Source: Antarctobacter heliothermus
GTDB lineage: Bacteria; Pseudomonadota; Alphaproteobacteria; Rhodobacterales; Rhodobacteraceae
Reading direction: 5' to 3'
Assembly: GCF_900188425.1 (NCBI RefSeq)
Contig: NZ_FZON01000013.1
Location: 1 to 64,000, forward strand
Length of the DNA: 64,000 nt
Position numbers and translations under genes: made by a program. Position 1 is the stretch's first letter. Every line of letters starts with the position of its first letter. The notes below the pieces were generated by a model. It was given only the letters and a program-made list of their open reading frames with translations, searched no databases and was not told the DNA's origin. This document shows positions 1-8,868 of this stretch, in pieces.

Positions 1-297
1 CATGCCGTCATACCGCCGCGCAAGAATGCCAAGCCGTGGAAGCCATCGACTGCAGGGGCTATCGCTCGGAACGAGGCGCTGCGCGCTTCGAAATACCTTG
101 GCCGCGCCATCTGGAGAAAATGGAGCGGATACCACCGACGAAGCCGCGCCGAGACGAAGATGCATTGCGTGAAGCTGCTGGGGCAGAGCCTCATGGCGCG
201 CGACTTCGATCGTCAGGTCGCCGAACTTCAGATCCGCGCCGCCGTGCTCAACGGCTACACCGCGCTCGGCATACCCGTCACAGAGCCTGTGGGATAA
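1..297 (+). CDS. IS5-family transposase, C-terminal part (5' end outside window)
   Basis: Frame 1 is open from the first base to TAA at 295-297 and encodes 98 residues. They contain a start like HAVIPPRKNAKPWKP, then NEALRASKYLGRAIWRKW, SGYHRRSRAETKMHC and LNGYTALGIP. This is the conserved C-terminal DDE region of IS5/IS4-type transposases; the final catalytic Glu sits in the YHRRSRAETK helix. The enzyme would catalyse cut-and-paste movement of the element. The N-terminal DNA-binding region and the first two catalytic Asp residues are outside the window, so activity cannot be judged. The visible part has no frameshift or internal stop, which suggests a recent copy. Confidence 0.85.
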   Translation, partial: HAVIPPRKNAKPWKPSTAGAIARNEALRASKYLGRAIWRKWSGYHRRSRAETKMHCVKLLGQSLMARDFDRQVAELQIRAAVLNGYTALGIPVTEPVG

Positions 298-352
298 TTG
301 CGTCCGGGGAAAGGGGAACTCCGGACGTTACCGACTTTGCGCAACAAAGCCC
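1..352 (+). mobile_element. Right end of an IS5-family insertion sequence
   Basis: The window opens inside a transposase reading frame. After its stop codon (295-297) about 55 bases of non-coding DNA lead to GACTTTGCGCAACAAAGCC near 333-351. That sequence reads like the terminal inverted repeat of IS5-type elements, whose ends often read GGC-TTTGTTGCGCAAAGTC. The left end and the target duplication lie outside the window, so the exact boundary (351-353) is inferred from the repeat and from where the neighbouring exported-protein frame stops making sense. Confidence 0.75.
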
Positions 353-583
353 TGGAGAAATGTCGTACAAAGTTCCATCAGACCGTTCCGCATAAGCCGA
401 CAAGGATTTAAGGACCGGTAACCGTTTTGCGCCAAAATTGTTCCAATCGGCTTGATCAAGTACAGTGTAGAGTGGTCTGATTTGCGACAAAAGTTCTGGG
501 GCGAATTCGATTTCGGCGGCTTGGGTTGAATTTGCACCCAGCTGAATAAGGCAAAACGCCAATATGAGTTTGAACATTTTCAT
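353..583 (-). pseudogene. Exported protein gene truncated by the IS insertion
   Basis: A leftward frame starts at 583 with MKMFKLILAFCLIQLGANS, a good Sec signal peptide with likely cleavage after TQA. It runs about 77 sensible residues (EIEFAPELLSQIRPLYTVLD is typical of a mature periplasmic protein). At about 352 the frame enters IS DNA, and 25 unrelated residues follow to a stop at 278. The remainder of the gene should lie beyond the other IS end, outside the window. Its function is not recognisable from the fragment. It lies only 51 bases beyond leuA on the same strand, with a terminator-like hairpin at its start. It could still give a short secreted peptide, but the original gene is broken. 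Confidence 0.6.
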
Positions 584-584
584 G

Positions 585-613
585 ACAAAAGAAGGCCGGG
601 AAAACCCCGGCCT
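585..613 (-). terminator. Rho-independent terminator after leuA
   Basis: On the minus strand a GGCCGGGG / CCCGGCC stem with a TTTT loop (594-612) is followed by TTCTTTT. It lies 22-50 bases past the leuA stop codon and just overlaps the start codon of the truncated exported-protein gene. Confidence 0.7.
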
Positions 614-634
614 GTCAATCGTGATTTTTCGGTC

Positions 635-2200
635 TCACACGTCCTTGTAGCTGATTTCCCGCGTGTCGGCACCGGGGCCAACGCGGTTGCGGCGCACGAT
701 CAGTCGGTTGAGCGCCTGGATATAGGCCCGGACCGACGCCACAACCGTATCGGTGTCCGCCGATTGGCCGGTGGCGATCATGCCGTCCTCTTCCAGCCGG
801 ACAGAGACCGTCGCCTGCGCGTCGGTGCCTTCGGTCACGGCATGCACCTGATACAGCTGCAACAGCGCCTTGTTCGGGAACACCTCGCGCACTGCTTTGA
901 AAGAGGCGTCAACCGGGCCGTCACCTTCGCAGGTGGCCGACAGATCCTTGCCCTCTATCTCCATCTCGATCTGCGCCTCGGCGGGACCGCCGGTGCCGCA
1001 GACGACGCGCAGATTGACCAGTTGCAATGCCTCAGGGCCGTCCGTCGTGGCCGAGACAAGCGCAAGGATGTCATCGTCAAACACCTCTTTCTTGCGGTCG
1101 GCCAGATCCTTGAACCGCACAAAGATGTCCTTGAGCTGGTTGTCGCCCACATCGGTCCCAAGCTCTTTGAGCTTGGCGCGCAGCGCCGCCCGGCCAGAGT
1201 GTTTGCCAAGCGGGAGCGAGGTGCCCGCCAGGCCCACGTCCTCGGGGCGCATGATCTCAAACGTCTCGGCGTTTTTCAGCATGCCGTCCTGGTGGATGCC
1301 GCTTTCATGGGCAAATGCGTTCTTGCCGACGATCGCCTTGTTGAACTGCACCGGAAAGCCGGACACGGTCGAGACGCGGCGCGAGATGTGCATGATCTTC
1401 TTGGTGTCGATGCCGGTGTAGTAGGGCATGATGTCCCAGCGCACCTTCAGCGCCATGACCACCTCTTCCAGCGCGGTGTTGCCGGCGCGTTCGCCAAGGC
1501 CGTTGATGGTGCATTCGATCTGCCGCGCGCCGCCCGCGACGGCGGCCAGTGCGTTGGCCGTCGCCATGCCAAGGTCGTTGTGGCAATGGGTGGCAAAGAC
1601 AACCTCATCCGCGCCCGGCACCGTTTCGATCAAGCGCTTGATCAGATCGGCGCTTTCGACCGGGGCGGTATAGCCCACGGTATCGGGAATGTTGATGGTG
1701 GTGGCGCCCGCCTTGATGGCGATTTCAACGGTGCGGCACAGGTAATCCCATTCGGTCCGCGTGGCGTCCATCGGCGACCATTGCACGTTGTCGCACAGGT
1801 TGCGGGCGTGGCTGACGGTCTGTTCGATACGATCAGCCATTTCGTCCATCGTCAGGTTGGGGATGGCGCGATGCAGCGGCGAGGTGCCGATAAAGGTGTG
1901 AATGCGCGGCTGCGCGGCCTTTTTTACCGCCTCCCAGCAGCGGTCAATGTCGGGCAACTGCGCGCGGGCAAGGCCACAGATCACCGAATTACGGGACCGT
2001 TCGGCAATTTCGGAGACAGCACGGAAATCGCCCTCGGAGGCGATGGGAAAGCCCGCCTCGATGATGTCGACACCCATGTCGTCCAGCAGTTCGGCAATCT
2101 CGATTTTTTCGGCATGGGTCATGGTGGCGCCGGGCGATTGTTCGCCGTCGCGAAGGGTGGTGTCAAAGATGACGACCTTGTCCTTGGTCTGTTCAGTCAT
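635..2200 (-). CDS. leuA: 2-isopropylmalate synthase
   Basis: Encodes 521 residues, the usual length of bacterial LeuA. It condenses acetyl-CoA with 2-oxoisovalerate to 2-isopropylmalate, the first committed step of leucine synthesis, in the cytoplasm. The N-terminal TIM barrel begins with the [15 protein letters not shown] signature. The metal-binding HCHND motif is in [14 protein letters not shown]. The [20 protein letters not shown] segment is the second family signature. The C-terminal third (about 390-510) is the allosteric leucine-binding domain. A cupin gene lies 12 bases upstream on the same strand, so the two are probably co-transcribed. No attenuator or leader peptide was identified. 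Confidence 0.97.
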   Translation of the reverse strand: MTEQTKDKVVIFDTTLRDGEQSPGATMTHAEKIEIAELLDDMGVDIIEAGFPIASEGDFRAVSEIAERSRNSVICGLARAQLPDIDRCWEAVKKAAQPRIHTFIGTSPLHRAIPNLTMDEMADRIEQTVSHARNLCDNVQWSPMDATRTEWDYLCRTVEIAIKAGATTINIPDTVGYTAPVESADLIKRLIETVPGADEVVFATHCHNDLGMATANALAAVAGGARQIECTINGLGERAGNTALEEVVMALKVRWDIMPYYTGIDTKKIMHISRRVSTVSGFPVQFNKAIVGKNAFAHESGIHQDGMLKNAETFEIMRPEDVGLAGTSLPLGKHSGRAALRAKLKELGTDVGDNQLKDIFVRFKDLADRKKEVFDDDILALVSATTDGPEALQLVNLRVVCGTGGPAEAQIEMEIEGKDLSATCEGDGPVDASFKAVREVFPNKALLQLYQVHAVTEGTDAQATVSVRLEEDGMIATGQSADTDTVVASVRAYIQALNRLIVRRNRVGPGADTREISYKDV

Positions 2201-2212
2201 GGCGTGAGATCC

Positions 2213-2569
2213 TCAGATACTTGGTTTCGGAGCAGGCGGAATATCCGCGTCCCCGGAGTTGGGTTCGCCCTTGGGTTCGATCAGCAGCACCTTGACCTCT
2301 GCGGCGGCTTGGGGCCGGTGCATCTGACCTGCGGGCACGATCACGATTTCCCCGGCGCGCACTGTCACGGGCGCGCGGTCGGGGTAGTCCATCTGCATTT
2401 CCCCTTCGAGAACCAGAAAGAAGTCATCGGTGTCATCGTGTTTGTGAAAGGGAAATTCACCCTGGAATTTCACCACCATCACATCATTGCCGTTGTAACC
2501 GGCGACCACATGGGGATCCCAATGGGTGGAAAACAGCGCCAGCTTTTCAGCCAGATTGATCGCGTTCAT
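2213..2569 (-). CDS. Small cupin-domain protein
   Basis: Encodes 118 residues forming one conserved beta-barrel (cupin_2). Cupin motif 1 is seen as FPFHKHDDTDDFFLVLEGEM, with the His-x-His and downstream Glu that usually bind a divalent metal. Motif 2 is around GEIVIVPAGQMHRP, with its His. A weak AGGA lies before the ATG. The protein is cytoplasmic, with no signal peptide. It stands directly before leuA in the same orientation, which suggests shared transcription but does not reveal a substrate; members of this group include sugar isomerases, dioxygenases and simple ligand-binding proteins. No specific function is claimed. Confidence 0.8.
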   Translation of the reverse strand: MNAINLAEKLALFSTHWDPHVVAGYNGNDVMVVKFQGEFPFHKHDDTDDFFLVLEGEMQMDYPDRAPVTVRAGEIVIVPAGQMHRPQAAAEVKVLLIEPKGEPNSGDADIPPAPKPSI

Positions 2570-2933
2570 GGGTTTGTCCTAACTCGGGTGTGGGGGTCTT
2601 CGGCGCGTCACACACATCCTCTGAGCACGCGCGCCGAGGGGGCCACGCTCAGAGGCGAGTTAGCAGCAGATCGGCACCATACGCGACGGCCGCCGGAAGG
2701 CGGGTCAGACGGAGGATATGGCGGTCAACGATCATGGCCGTCACTATACGCCGCGATTTTCAAATGAAAACCCACCATTTGCACGAAAACGTCGATGCCA
2801 AGTACACGCCTTTAGGGCGATTCGAGGTAGTGAACAAACGTTTAAGTGGAAATCAAGTATTACCAAAAAAGCGAATCTCGGTACAATTTTTCACTCTATA
2901 GTTGATTCTATTGGGCGGGAGGCCCTTGCAACC
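2570..2933. other. Divergent intergenic region, AT-rich on its right half
   Basis: These 364 bases separate the leftward cupin-leuA unit from a rightward exported-protein gene. No convincing gene was seen; open frames here lack ribosome binding sites and typical codon use. The half from about 2755 to 2905 is clearly more AT-rich than the surrounding sequence and contains the candidate promoter listed separately. Confidence 0.6.
2860..2887 (+). promoter_or_regulatory. Candidate sigma-70 promoter for the Cys-rich exported protein
   Basis: TTACCA (2860-2865) and TACAAT (2882-2887) are separated by 16 bases. They sit 46 bases ahead of the ATG at 2934, in the only AT-rich stretch nearby. The -10 box matches consensus at 5 of 6 positions, the -35 box at 4 of 6. 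Confidence 0.35.
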
Positions 2934-4178
2934 ATGAAACGCATTCTATTTTTGATTTCAGCCCTCTGTTTCGCGCCGCCGGTGGTGGCGCAGCAGGTCC
3001 ATAGTGACAACGTCACGAAATTGGCCACGGTCACCACGCAGCAATGGGTGAACTGCGCCAAAGAGGGCAAGGACTGCGCCCCGGGCACCGACGATCTGGT
3101 GATCGTGCGCTATGGCATCAGTGAGGATTTCACCTTTTTCGTCACCAAGGGCATTGAAAAAGTGCCGTGCAAGAACTTTTGGGGCGACCCGTCAAAAGGG
3201 ACGGACAAGGAGTGCGCCTTTATCCTGGAAAACCTGTTCGGCGTCCCGGAGGCCGACACGTTTTCCAAGGTGGCCGATGAGGGCAAGGATTTCACCAATC
3301 CCAATAGTGAATTTCGCTGGGTGCGGTACGGCGCGGATGGCAAGTGGACCTATACGCTGATCGAAGGGTCGGATCAGCAAAAGCTGGCCTGTACCAACGA
3401 CTATTTCGGCTTTGACCCGGCCAAGGGGACGGACAAGACCTGCCAGATGGGCGGCGCCTATACCCTGAGCGAAGGGGACATCGTGGAATGTGCCACCGAA
3501 GACCGTGAATGCCAGATGGACGTCGGAGATGTCGTCATGGCGCGGTACGGGGCGGACAAACGGTATGACATCCGCTTTATCAACCACACGGGAAATAAAT
3601 TTCCTTGTGACAACAATTACTTTGGTGTGGACCCGATCCACAGCAACAAGCGGTGTTATTATCAGGCGCAGGTGCCGGTTTCGGTCAACACGGTGGGGCG
3701 CTGGCAAAAGGTGATCTCATGTGACGGGCTGAATTGCCCGATCAGCCATCAGATCTCTGTCGGGACGGAACGCACCAACAGCTGGACCACAACCCAGCAG
3801 TGGAGCATCACAGTCACGGAATCGATGGAGGCGGGTCTGACCATCTTTGGCACAGGCGTCACGGCATCGGCCTCTATCGCAGAGGGGTATGCGGGGTCTT
3901 ATGCCTATAGCAGCGCGCTGTCGCAGTCGGTGACGCAGAACTACACCGCCACCTGTGACCCCAGCGGAAGTTACACCAGCCGCGCGCTGTGGCAGTTTTC
4001 GACCGGGACCGAGACCAGCTGTCTTGAATCCGGCACCTGCGACGGGTCGACCTTTACGGCAGAATACCTCTGTGTCGGCGATGCGCCGTCAGGTTACACA
4101 GGACCGGTCTGCATCCCCGGGTATTGCGCCAATGAACTGTGCAGCGCCTGTACCTATGAGGATGCCTCTGACCAATAA
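2934..4178 (+). CDS. Exported cysteine-rich repeat protein of unknown function
   Basis: Encodes 414 residues. The frame is open further upstream, but the ATG at 2934 follows GGCGGGAGG and begins a clear signal peptide (MKRILFLISALCFAPPVVAQ). The mature protein has three related segments, about residues 38-95, 127-171 and 182-242. They share an (V/A)RYG strand and a Cys...(Y/F)(F/W)G(F/V)DP...(T/S)(D/N)K.C motif, so each probably forms a disulfide-bonded beta unit. Residues 275-340 are rich in alternating Ser/Thr and small or aromatic residues. This looks like the long amphipathic strands of aerolysin-type beta-pore-forming proteins, but that is inference only. The last 75 residues hold ten Cys. 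No family was recognised. A hairpin follows the stop, so the gene is probably monocistronic. Confidence 0.7.
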   Translation: MKRILFLISALCFAPPVVAQQVHSDNVTKLATVTTQQWVNCAKEGKDCAPGTDDLVIVRYGISEDFTFFVTKGIEKVPCKNFWGDPSKGTDKECAFILENLFGVPEADTFSKVADEGKDFTNPNSEFRWVRYGADGKWTYTLIEGSDQQKLACTNDYFGFDPAKGTDKTCQMGGAYTLSEGDIVECATEDRECQMDVGDVVMARYGADKRYDIRFINHTGNKFPCDNNYFGVDPIHSNKRCYYQAQVPVSVNTVGRWQKVISCDGLNCPISHQISVGTERTNSWTTTQQWSITVTESMEAGLTIFGTGVTASASIAEGYAGSYAYSSALSQSVTQNYTATCDPSGSYTSRALWQFSTGTETSCLESGTCDGSTFTAEYLCVGDAPSGYTGPVCIPGYCANELCSACTYEDASDQ

Positions 4179-4192
4179 GTCTGCTGTCTCTG

Positions 4193-4216
4193 AATGGGGC
4201 GCGCCCGCGCCCCATT
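4193..4216. terminator. Strong GC hairpin after the Cys-rich exported protein gene
   Basis: AATGGGGCGC and GCGCCCCATT form a near-perfect inverted repeat 14 bases after the stop codon. There is no long T tract, so it is a probable but weak intrinsic terminator. Confidence 0.5.
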
Positions 4217-4273
4217 TGCTCAGCGGGAAACATCAGGCATACTGCCCCCGAGGCATAAAAAACGGGGCAGGGC

Positions 4274-7186
4274 ATGAAACGGATCCTGACAGCGCTGGTA
4301 GCGCTATGGGCTAGCGTCGGGGTGGCGGCAGGGCGCGATGAGGCGCGCGTCTACGTCTTTGGAAATTCTCTGGTCCACCATCTCAGTGAGACCTCTGACC
4401 TTACCAATGTGCCGCATTGGTTGAACGAAATGGCCAAGGCTGACGGGCGGACGCTGGCGCTGGACGGTCAATGGGGGTTCCTGCGGAACTTTGCCGACGG
4501 GTTGCCGCCGACCGCGAACTGGGGCTTTCCCGGTGTAGCGGGAGCGTGGTCGCCCGGGCAGGGCAGCTTTCGCGACGGGCGCTTTGACGCGGTGATCGTG
4601 ACGCCGGCGAACTTTATCCAGTACCAATTGCCTGACGTGCCCTACGACGGTGAGAACCCGACTGGCGAAAGCCCGCTGGGCGCGTTGCAACGCTTGTTCG
4701 ACTGGGTCGGGGCCAACAGCCCGGGTACGCGCCTGTTCATCTATGAAGGCTGGTCGACGATGGACGGCATCGCCGCTGTCTTTCCCCCGAACGCACAGGA
4801 AACGCAGGCCTTTCACGCCTATAACGTGGGTGAGTACCATCAATGGTATCGCGACCTGCTGAACGTGATGAAAATCACCCGCCCCGACACGCAAGTGGAG
4901 CTCATCCCGGTCGCGTCGGTTTTGGCGGGTTTCTTGGCCGATGGTGGATTACTGGAGAATATTCCGCCGCAGGCACTGTATACGGACAGCGCGCCACATG
5001 GCACGCCGACGCAATACTTTCTGGCCGCCATGGCCACCTATTCTTGGATCTTCGACGCGCCTCCGCCCGCCGATTTCACGCCGCCGGCGACACTGCATCC
5101 CGATGTGGTGGAAAACTATGACGCGCTGGCCAAGGCGATCTGGCAGTCGGTGCCACCGCGAGAGGCGCGTGCGCCGGAGGCGGACCCTGAAACGCCGGTC
5201 GCACTGGCACTGCCGGAACGTCAGCCGGTGTCCCTGCCGCCCAGCGGCATTCGCCCGGACGGCATCCCGGCGCTGGCGATGGGGCTGAACGGCATTTCCG
5301 ACTGGTCGACGCAGCACCCTTTTCTGGACCTGATGAAGTCCTCTCGTGGGTGGGTCGGCAATATCGGCGATACATGGGGCGCGGTCCGCACAGAGGAACT
5401 GCGCGAACGCGGCGATCTGGACGAAAACGACTGGCCGCTGCGGATGCCCGAGGGGGTCGATGCGCTGGAAACCGTAATCCTGACCAACCAGCCCACCGGG
5501 GCAGAGTCTCTGCGCGGCGACTATGTGCTGACCTATGACGGCAATGCCCGCGTGAAGCTTGTCGGGCGGGCCAAACGTGTACGCCGTGAGAATGGCCGCA
5601 TCACCTTTTCCTATGAGCCAGGTGAGGGTCTGGTGGCGCTGTCGATCACCGGCATTGACACCAAGGACCCAATCCGCAACATCGTGATCCTGCGCAAGGA
5701 ACATCAGGCCCTGTATCAGGCCGGGGCGCTGTTCAATCCCGCGTTTCTTGCCCAGATCGAGGACATGCGCGTGCTGCGCTTTATGGACTGGATGATCACC
5801 AACGGCTCTCCTGTGACGGGGTGGGACGCGCGCCCGACCATGGAAACGGCCAATTGGTCGGAATGGGGTGTCCCGGTCGAGGTCATGGTGCGGCTGGCCA
5901 ATGTTGTTGGCGCGGACCCGTGGTTCAACATGCCCCACCTTGTCGATGACGCCTATATCCGCCAATTCGCCGAAGTGGTGGAGCGCGATCTTGACCCCCG
6001 GCTCAAAGCCTATGTGGAATTCTCGAACGAGGTCTGGAACCTCGGCTTTCCGCAGGCAACATGGGTCCGTCAACAGGCTGATGCGCGCTGGGGCGCTACG
6101 GGGGAGGGCTGGACCCAGTTCTATGGCCTGCGGTCGGCGCAGATCATGGACATCTGGACAGAGGTCTTTGGCCAAGGATCGGACAGGCTGGTGCGGGTGG
6201 TATCAACGCACACGGGCTGGCCGGGGTTGGAAGAGCAGATATTGCAGGCGCCGCTGGCCTTTCTGGAACTGGGACGCATGCCGGTCGACAGTTTCGACGC
6301 CTACGCGGTGACTGGCTATTTCGGCTATGAGATCGGCGGCACCGAGATGGCGCAGCGGATGGACGGCTGGCTGGATACGGCAGAAAAGATGGCACGCGAC
6401 GCCGGTGAGGCAGAGGGACTGCAACGCGTCGCATTGCGCGAATACGTCCGTGAACGGCGCTTTGACGGGGCGATCGCACCCGTGGCGCAGGCATTGGCAG
6501 AGGGGTCGGTGCGGCAGATCGTGAAAGAGGTCTTTCCCTATCACGCAGGCGTCGCCCGCAAGAACAATCTGCGCCTGATCATGTACGAAGGCGGCACGCA
6601 TCTTGTTGGCCACGGCGCGCGGGTCAACGATGAACGGCTGACCGATTTCTTCAACGCGTTCAGCTACACGCCGGAGATGGCCAAACTGTATGAGCAGTTG
6701 CTGGCCGGTTGGGTCGATGCGGGAGGCGTATTGTTCAACGCTTTTGTGGACGTGGCCCCGGCGACGATGTGGGGCAGTTGGGGTGCCAAACGGTATCTGG
6801 AGGATGAAAACCCGCGCTGGGACATGCTGATGGCCTTCAACGCCTCTGGCCCGAACGGCTGGGAAAAACGCGACGTTCAGGCCTTTGCAAACGGGGCGCG
6901 GGTGCTGGACGGTGCGGGCCGCGTCGAAGGCACGCCGCAAGAGGACTACATCGTCACCGGCGATGGCGATGATGTGCTGGTCTCTGGCGGTGGTGCGGAT
7001 GTGCTGGCGGGTGGGCCGGGCCGCGACGTGGCGGTGCTGCCCGGCGCACGGGACGCCTATCAGATCACGCAGGACAGCGACCGACTGGTGGCCGTGGGTC
7101 CGGATGGTCCCGTGCGAATGATCGCGATTGAGGCGCTGGTGTTCCAGGATGCGCCCGAGGTGGAGGTGCCCGTCGCAGGGCTATGA
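4274..7186 (+). CDS. Secreted multidomain protein: SGNH-like, GH-A-like glycosidase, RTX repeats
   Basis: Encodes 970 residues starting with a Sec-type signal peptide (MKRILTALVALWASVGVAAG). Residues 25-290 resemble an SGNH hydrolase: a block-I-like GNSL (Ser32) and a late Asp238...His242 pair. Residues about 330-860 resemble a clan GH-A glycosidase, with an Asn-Glu pair in EFSNEVWN (Glu about 586) as candidate acid/base and YEGG (Glu772) as candidate nucleophile. Near residues 893-925 are two RTX nonapeptides (GDGDDVL, GGGADVLAGG) expected to bind calcium. I infer a secreted polysaccharide-processing enzyme. RTX proteins normally use type I export without an N-terminal signal, so Sec signal plus RTX is unusual. 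It ends 18 bases before a convergent lipoprotein gene and 320 bases from the start of the polysaccharide locus. Confidence 0.65.
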   Translation: MKRILTALVALWASVGVAAGRDEARVYVFGNSLVHHLSETSDLTNVPHWLNEMAKADGRTLALDGQWGFLRNFADGLPPTANWGFPGVAGAWSPGQGSFRDGRFDAVIVTPANFIQYQLPDVPYDGENPTGESPLGALQRLFDWVGANSPGTRLFIYEGWSTMDGIAAVFPPNAQETQAFHAYNVGEYHQWYRDLLNVMKITRPDTQVELIPVASVLAGFLADGGLLENIPPQALYTDSAPHGTPTQYFLAAMATYSWIFDAPPPADFTPPATLHPDVVENYDALAKAIWQSVPPREARAPEADPETPVALALPERQPVSLPPSGIRPDGIPALAMGLNGISDWSTQHPFLDLMKSSRGWVGNIGDTWGAVRTEELRERGDLDENDWPLRMPEGVDALETVILTNQPTGAESLRGDYVLTYDGNARVKLVGRAKRVRRENGRITFSYEPGEGLVALSITGIDTKDPIRNIVILRKEHQALYQAGALFNPAFLAQIEDMRVLRFMDWMITNGSPVTGWDARPTMETANWSEWGVPVEVMVRLANVVGADPWFNMPHLVDDAYIRQFAEVVERDLDPRLKAYVEFSNEVWNLGFPQATWVRQQADARWGATGEGWTQFYGLRSAQIMDIWTEVFGQGSDRLVRVVSTHTGWPGLEEQILQAPLAFLELGRMPVDSFDAYAVTGYFGYEIGGTEMAQRMDGWLDTAEKMARDAGEAEGLQRVALREYVRERRFDGAIAPVAQALAEGSVRQIVKEVFPYHAGVARKNNLRLIMYEGGTHLVGHGARVNDERLTDFFNAFSYTPEMAKLYEQLLAGWVDAGGVLFNAFVDVAPATMWGSWGAKRYLEDENPRWDMLMAFNASGPNGWEKRDVQAFANGARVLDGAGRVEGTPQEDYIVTGDGDDVLVSGGGADVLAGGPGRDVAVLPGARDAYQITQDSDRLVAVGPDGPVRMIAIEALVFQDAPEVEVPVAGL

Positions 7187-7204
7187 CGACGGCGTTGCCG
7201 ACGC

Positions 7205-7363
7205 TCACATATGGGGCGCGCAGTCGATCGGCTCCATCTGTTTGACCGGGTCGTCGGCAGAGCAGGTCTTGTGCGTGATCGGATAGGTTCCGTCTGTCGG
7301 TCCTTCGCAGGCCGTCAGGGCAAAGATGGCCAGAGCGCAGAGAGGCAGGGCAAGACGTGTCAT
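7205..7363 (-). CDS. Small lipoprotein
   Basis: The frame extends to 7402, but the ATG at 7363 begins MTRLALPLCALAIFALTAC, a textbook lipoprotein signal peptide with lipobox LTAC. The mature lipoprotein is about 34 residues with two further Cys (KTCSADD, IDCAPHM) that could form a disulfide. It is predicted to be anchored in the inner or outer membrane. No family was recognised. It is convergent with the RTX protein gene, with 18 bases between them, and separated from the glycosyltransferase at 7507 by 143 bases in which nothing else is seen. Confidence 0.6.
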   Translation of the reverse strand: MTRLALPLCALAIFALTACEGPTDGTYPITHKTCSADDPVKQMEPIDCAPHM

Positions 7364-7506
7364 TTCAGGATCCACATGATTGTTCGGCCTCGATGGCCGC
7401 ATTCTTCTTCCAGATCCGACAATAGGGGAAAGGGAAAAGGTTCGCCGTTGATCTTGGTCAAGCCAACGTGGATTTCGATAAAAGCATCCGGATTCAACGA
7501 GGCAGG

Positions 7507-8730
7507 CTAGACGTCGGCATTGCCTTCTTTCAGGCGCTGGATCTCTTCCACCAGCACCTCGGCCCCCAGCGAGGCGCGAAAGTTTTCCACAACATGTTCG
7601 CGTCCTGCCTGCGACAGGCGCAACAGCGCGTCCGGGTCATTGACCAGCGACCGGATCGTGCGGGTCAACTGGCCAGGGTTCTTGGGTTCGACCAGATAGC
7701 CGGTAGAGCCGTCGGTGATCAGCTCGGCCACACCGCCTGCATCGGTGCCGATGGTCGGCACGCCCATTGCCATCGCCTCCATATAGGCGACGCCCAGCGG
7801 TTCATGCCATGAGGCCAGCACAAACAGATGCGCCTCTTCCAGCTTGGCCTTGACTGCCCCTGCGTCAATTGCGCCAAGCAGTTTGACGTGATCCTGAAGG
7901 CGCAGTTTTTTCAGCGTGTCCTCCAGTTCGGAACGATAGCCGGTGCCGCCTGCGTCATCCTCTCCGGCGATTTCCAATCGCACGTCCACGCCCTGATCCA
8001 ACAATTGCCGGGTGGCGGCCATGACATCCTGATGGCCCTTGACCACATTCAACCGCCCACAACTGAACAGGCGGATCGGGCGGCCATGTTCGGGGGGCAC
8101 ATAAGGCGTGGACCGCTTGAGCGCCTCTGTGTCGACACCCATCGGGCGGATGACTCGGCGGTCGGGCAGATAGTCGGCAAGGCTCTGCTCGATCTCGTCC
8201 AGAATCTTGCGGGTGATGATGGTCGCGAAACTGGCATGCCGCCATTTGATCCGCTGGCCGGGGCCGTAATCTGACAATGGCCCGTGCAGGGTCAGCGAAT
8301 AGGTCGGCCCACCCATGAGGTGACAAAAGGTGGCGATCAGCGCGGCGCGACCACAGGAATGCGCGTGGATATGATCCAAACTGCGCGCCGCAGCCTCGCG
8401 CCTCAACCGTTCAGCGGCGGCCAGCGTGACCAGCGCGTCCTTGGTGAATCCGACACCTTCGCGCAGCATCCACAGCGGCAGGCCCTTTGCCGACATCTTG
8501 CCAAGGCCAATGGCGGCGGGGATCGGATCGACCCGGCCAAGATAGGCGGTGCGGGCGATCGCCTCGGCCGACCAGTCGTGTGAGATCAGCTTGCGCGGCG
8601 GCTTGCGGGTGGAAAAAACGTGAACGGCATGCCCCATCTCTTCCAGCGCCTGGATTTCGCGCCAGAAGAAAACATGTGTCTGTCCCGGGAATTGCGGGAC
8701 GATATACCCGATACGCAAGCCTTGCGTCAC
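7507..8730 (-). CDS. GT4-family glycosyltransferase
   Basis: Encodes 407 residues with a GT-B fold. The N-terminal acceptor domain starts RIGYIVPQFPGQTHVFFWRE, typical of colanic-acid/exopolysaccharide GT4 enzymes. The C-terminal nucleotide-sugar domain has RLNVVKGHQDVM, then the EX7E-type segment EPLGVAYMEAMAMGVPTIG (first Glu of the motif before PLGVA). It should transfer a sugar from a nucleotide donor to a lipid-linked glycan at the cytoplasmic face of the inner membrane. It is the first gene of the polysaccharide locus and is divergent from the GT2-flippase-PKS operon, sharing the intergenic region 8731-8868. Donor and acceptor cannot be read from sequence. Confidence 0.85.
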   Translation of the reverse strand: MTQGLRIGYIVPQFPGQTHVFFWREIQALEEMGHAVHVFSTRKPPRKLISHDWSAEAIARTAYLGRVDPIPAAIGLGKMSAKGLPLWMLREGVGFTKDALVTLAAAERLRREAAARSLDHIHAHSCGRAALIATFCHLMGGPTYSLTLHGPLSDYGPGQRIKWRHASFATIITRKILDEIEQSLADYLPDRRVIRPMGVDTEALKRSTPYVPPEHGRPIRLFSCGRLNVVKGHQDVMAATRQLLDQGVDVRLEIAGEDDAGGTGYRSELEDTLKKLRLQDHVKLLGAIDAGAVKAKLEEAHLFVLASWHEPLGVAYMEAMAMGVPTIGTDAGGVAELITDGSTGYLVEPKNPGQLTRTIRSLVNDPDALLRLSQAGREHVVENFRASLGAEVLVEEIQRLKEGNADV

Positions 8731-8868
8731 CTGTTAGTCCTTGAGATGGCAGCCGCACCGCCGCTGGGGCGTTGGTCTCTTACAAACCTAAGTGATTCCA
8801 CGCTTTGGCCACAGTTCCGGAGCAGTTTCCAGTGTGGGACATGGTGTATTTTTTCAAGGTGTGGCCAC
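8731..8868. promoter_or_regulatory. Divergent promoter region of the polysaccharide/PKS operon
   Basis: Region between the leftward GT4 and the rightward GT2 genes. It contains GTTCC (8814-8818) followed by GCAGTTTCCAG (8822-8832). A similar pair, GTTCC then GCAGTGTTTCCAG (24027-24031 and 24044-24056), precedes the Wzz-type gene. This could be a shared regulator site; no regulator gene is visible. Confidence 0.3.

Noticed and set aside
764-2767. Long rightward open frame opposite leuA (667 codons)
   Set aside because: It is the antisense shadow of leuA and the cupin gene caused by GC-rich third positions; no ribosome binding site and no recognisable protein.
4949-6175. Leftward open frame of 408 codons opposite the RTX protein
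   Set aside because: Antisense shadow; composition rich in Arg/His/Pro/Gln, no domain, no start signal.
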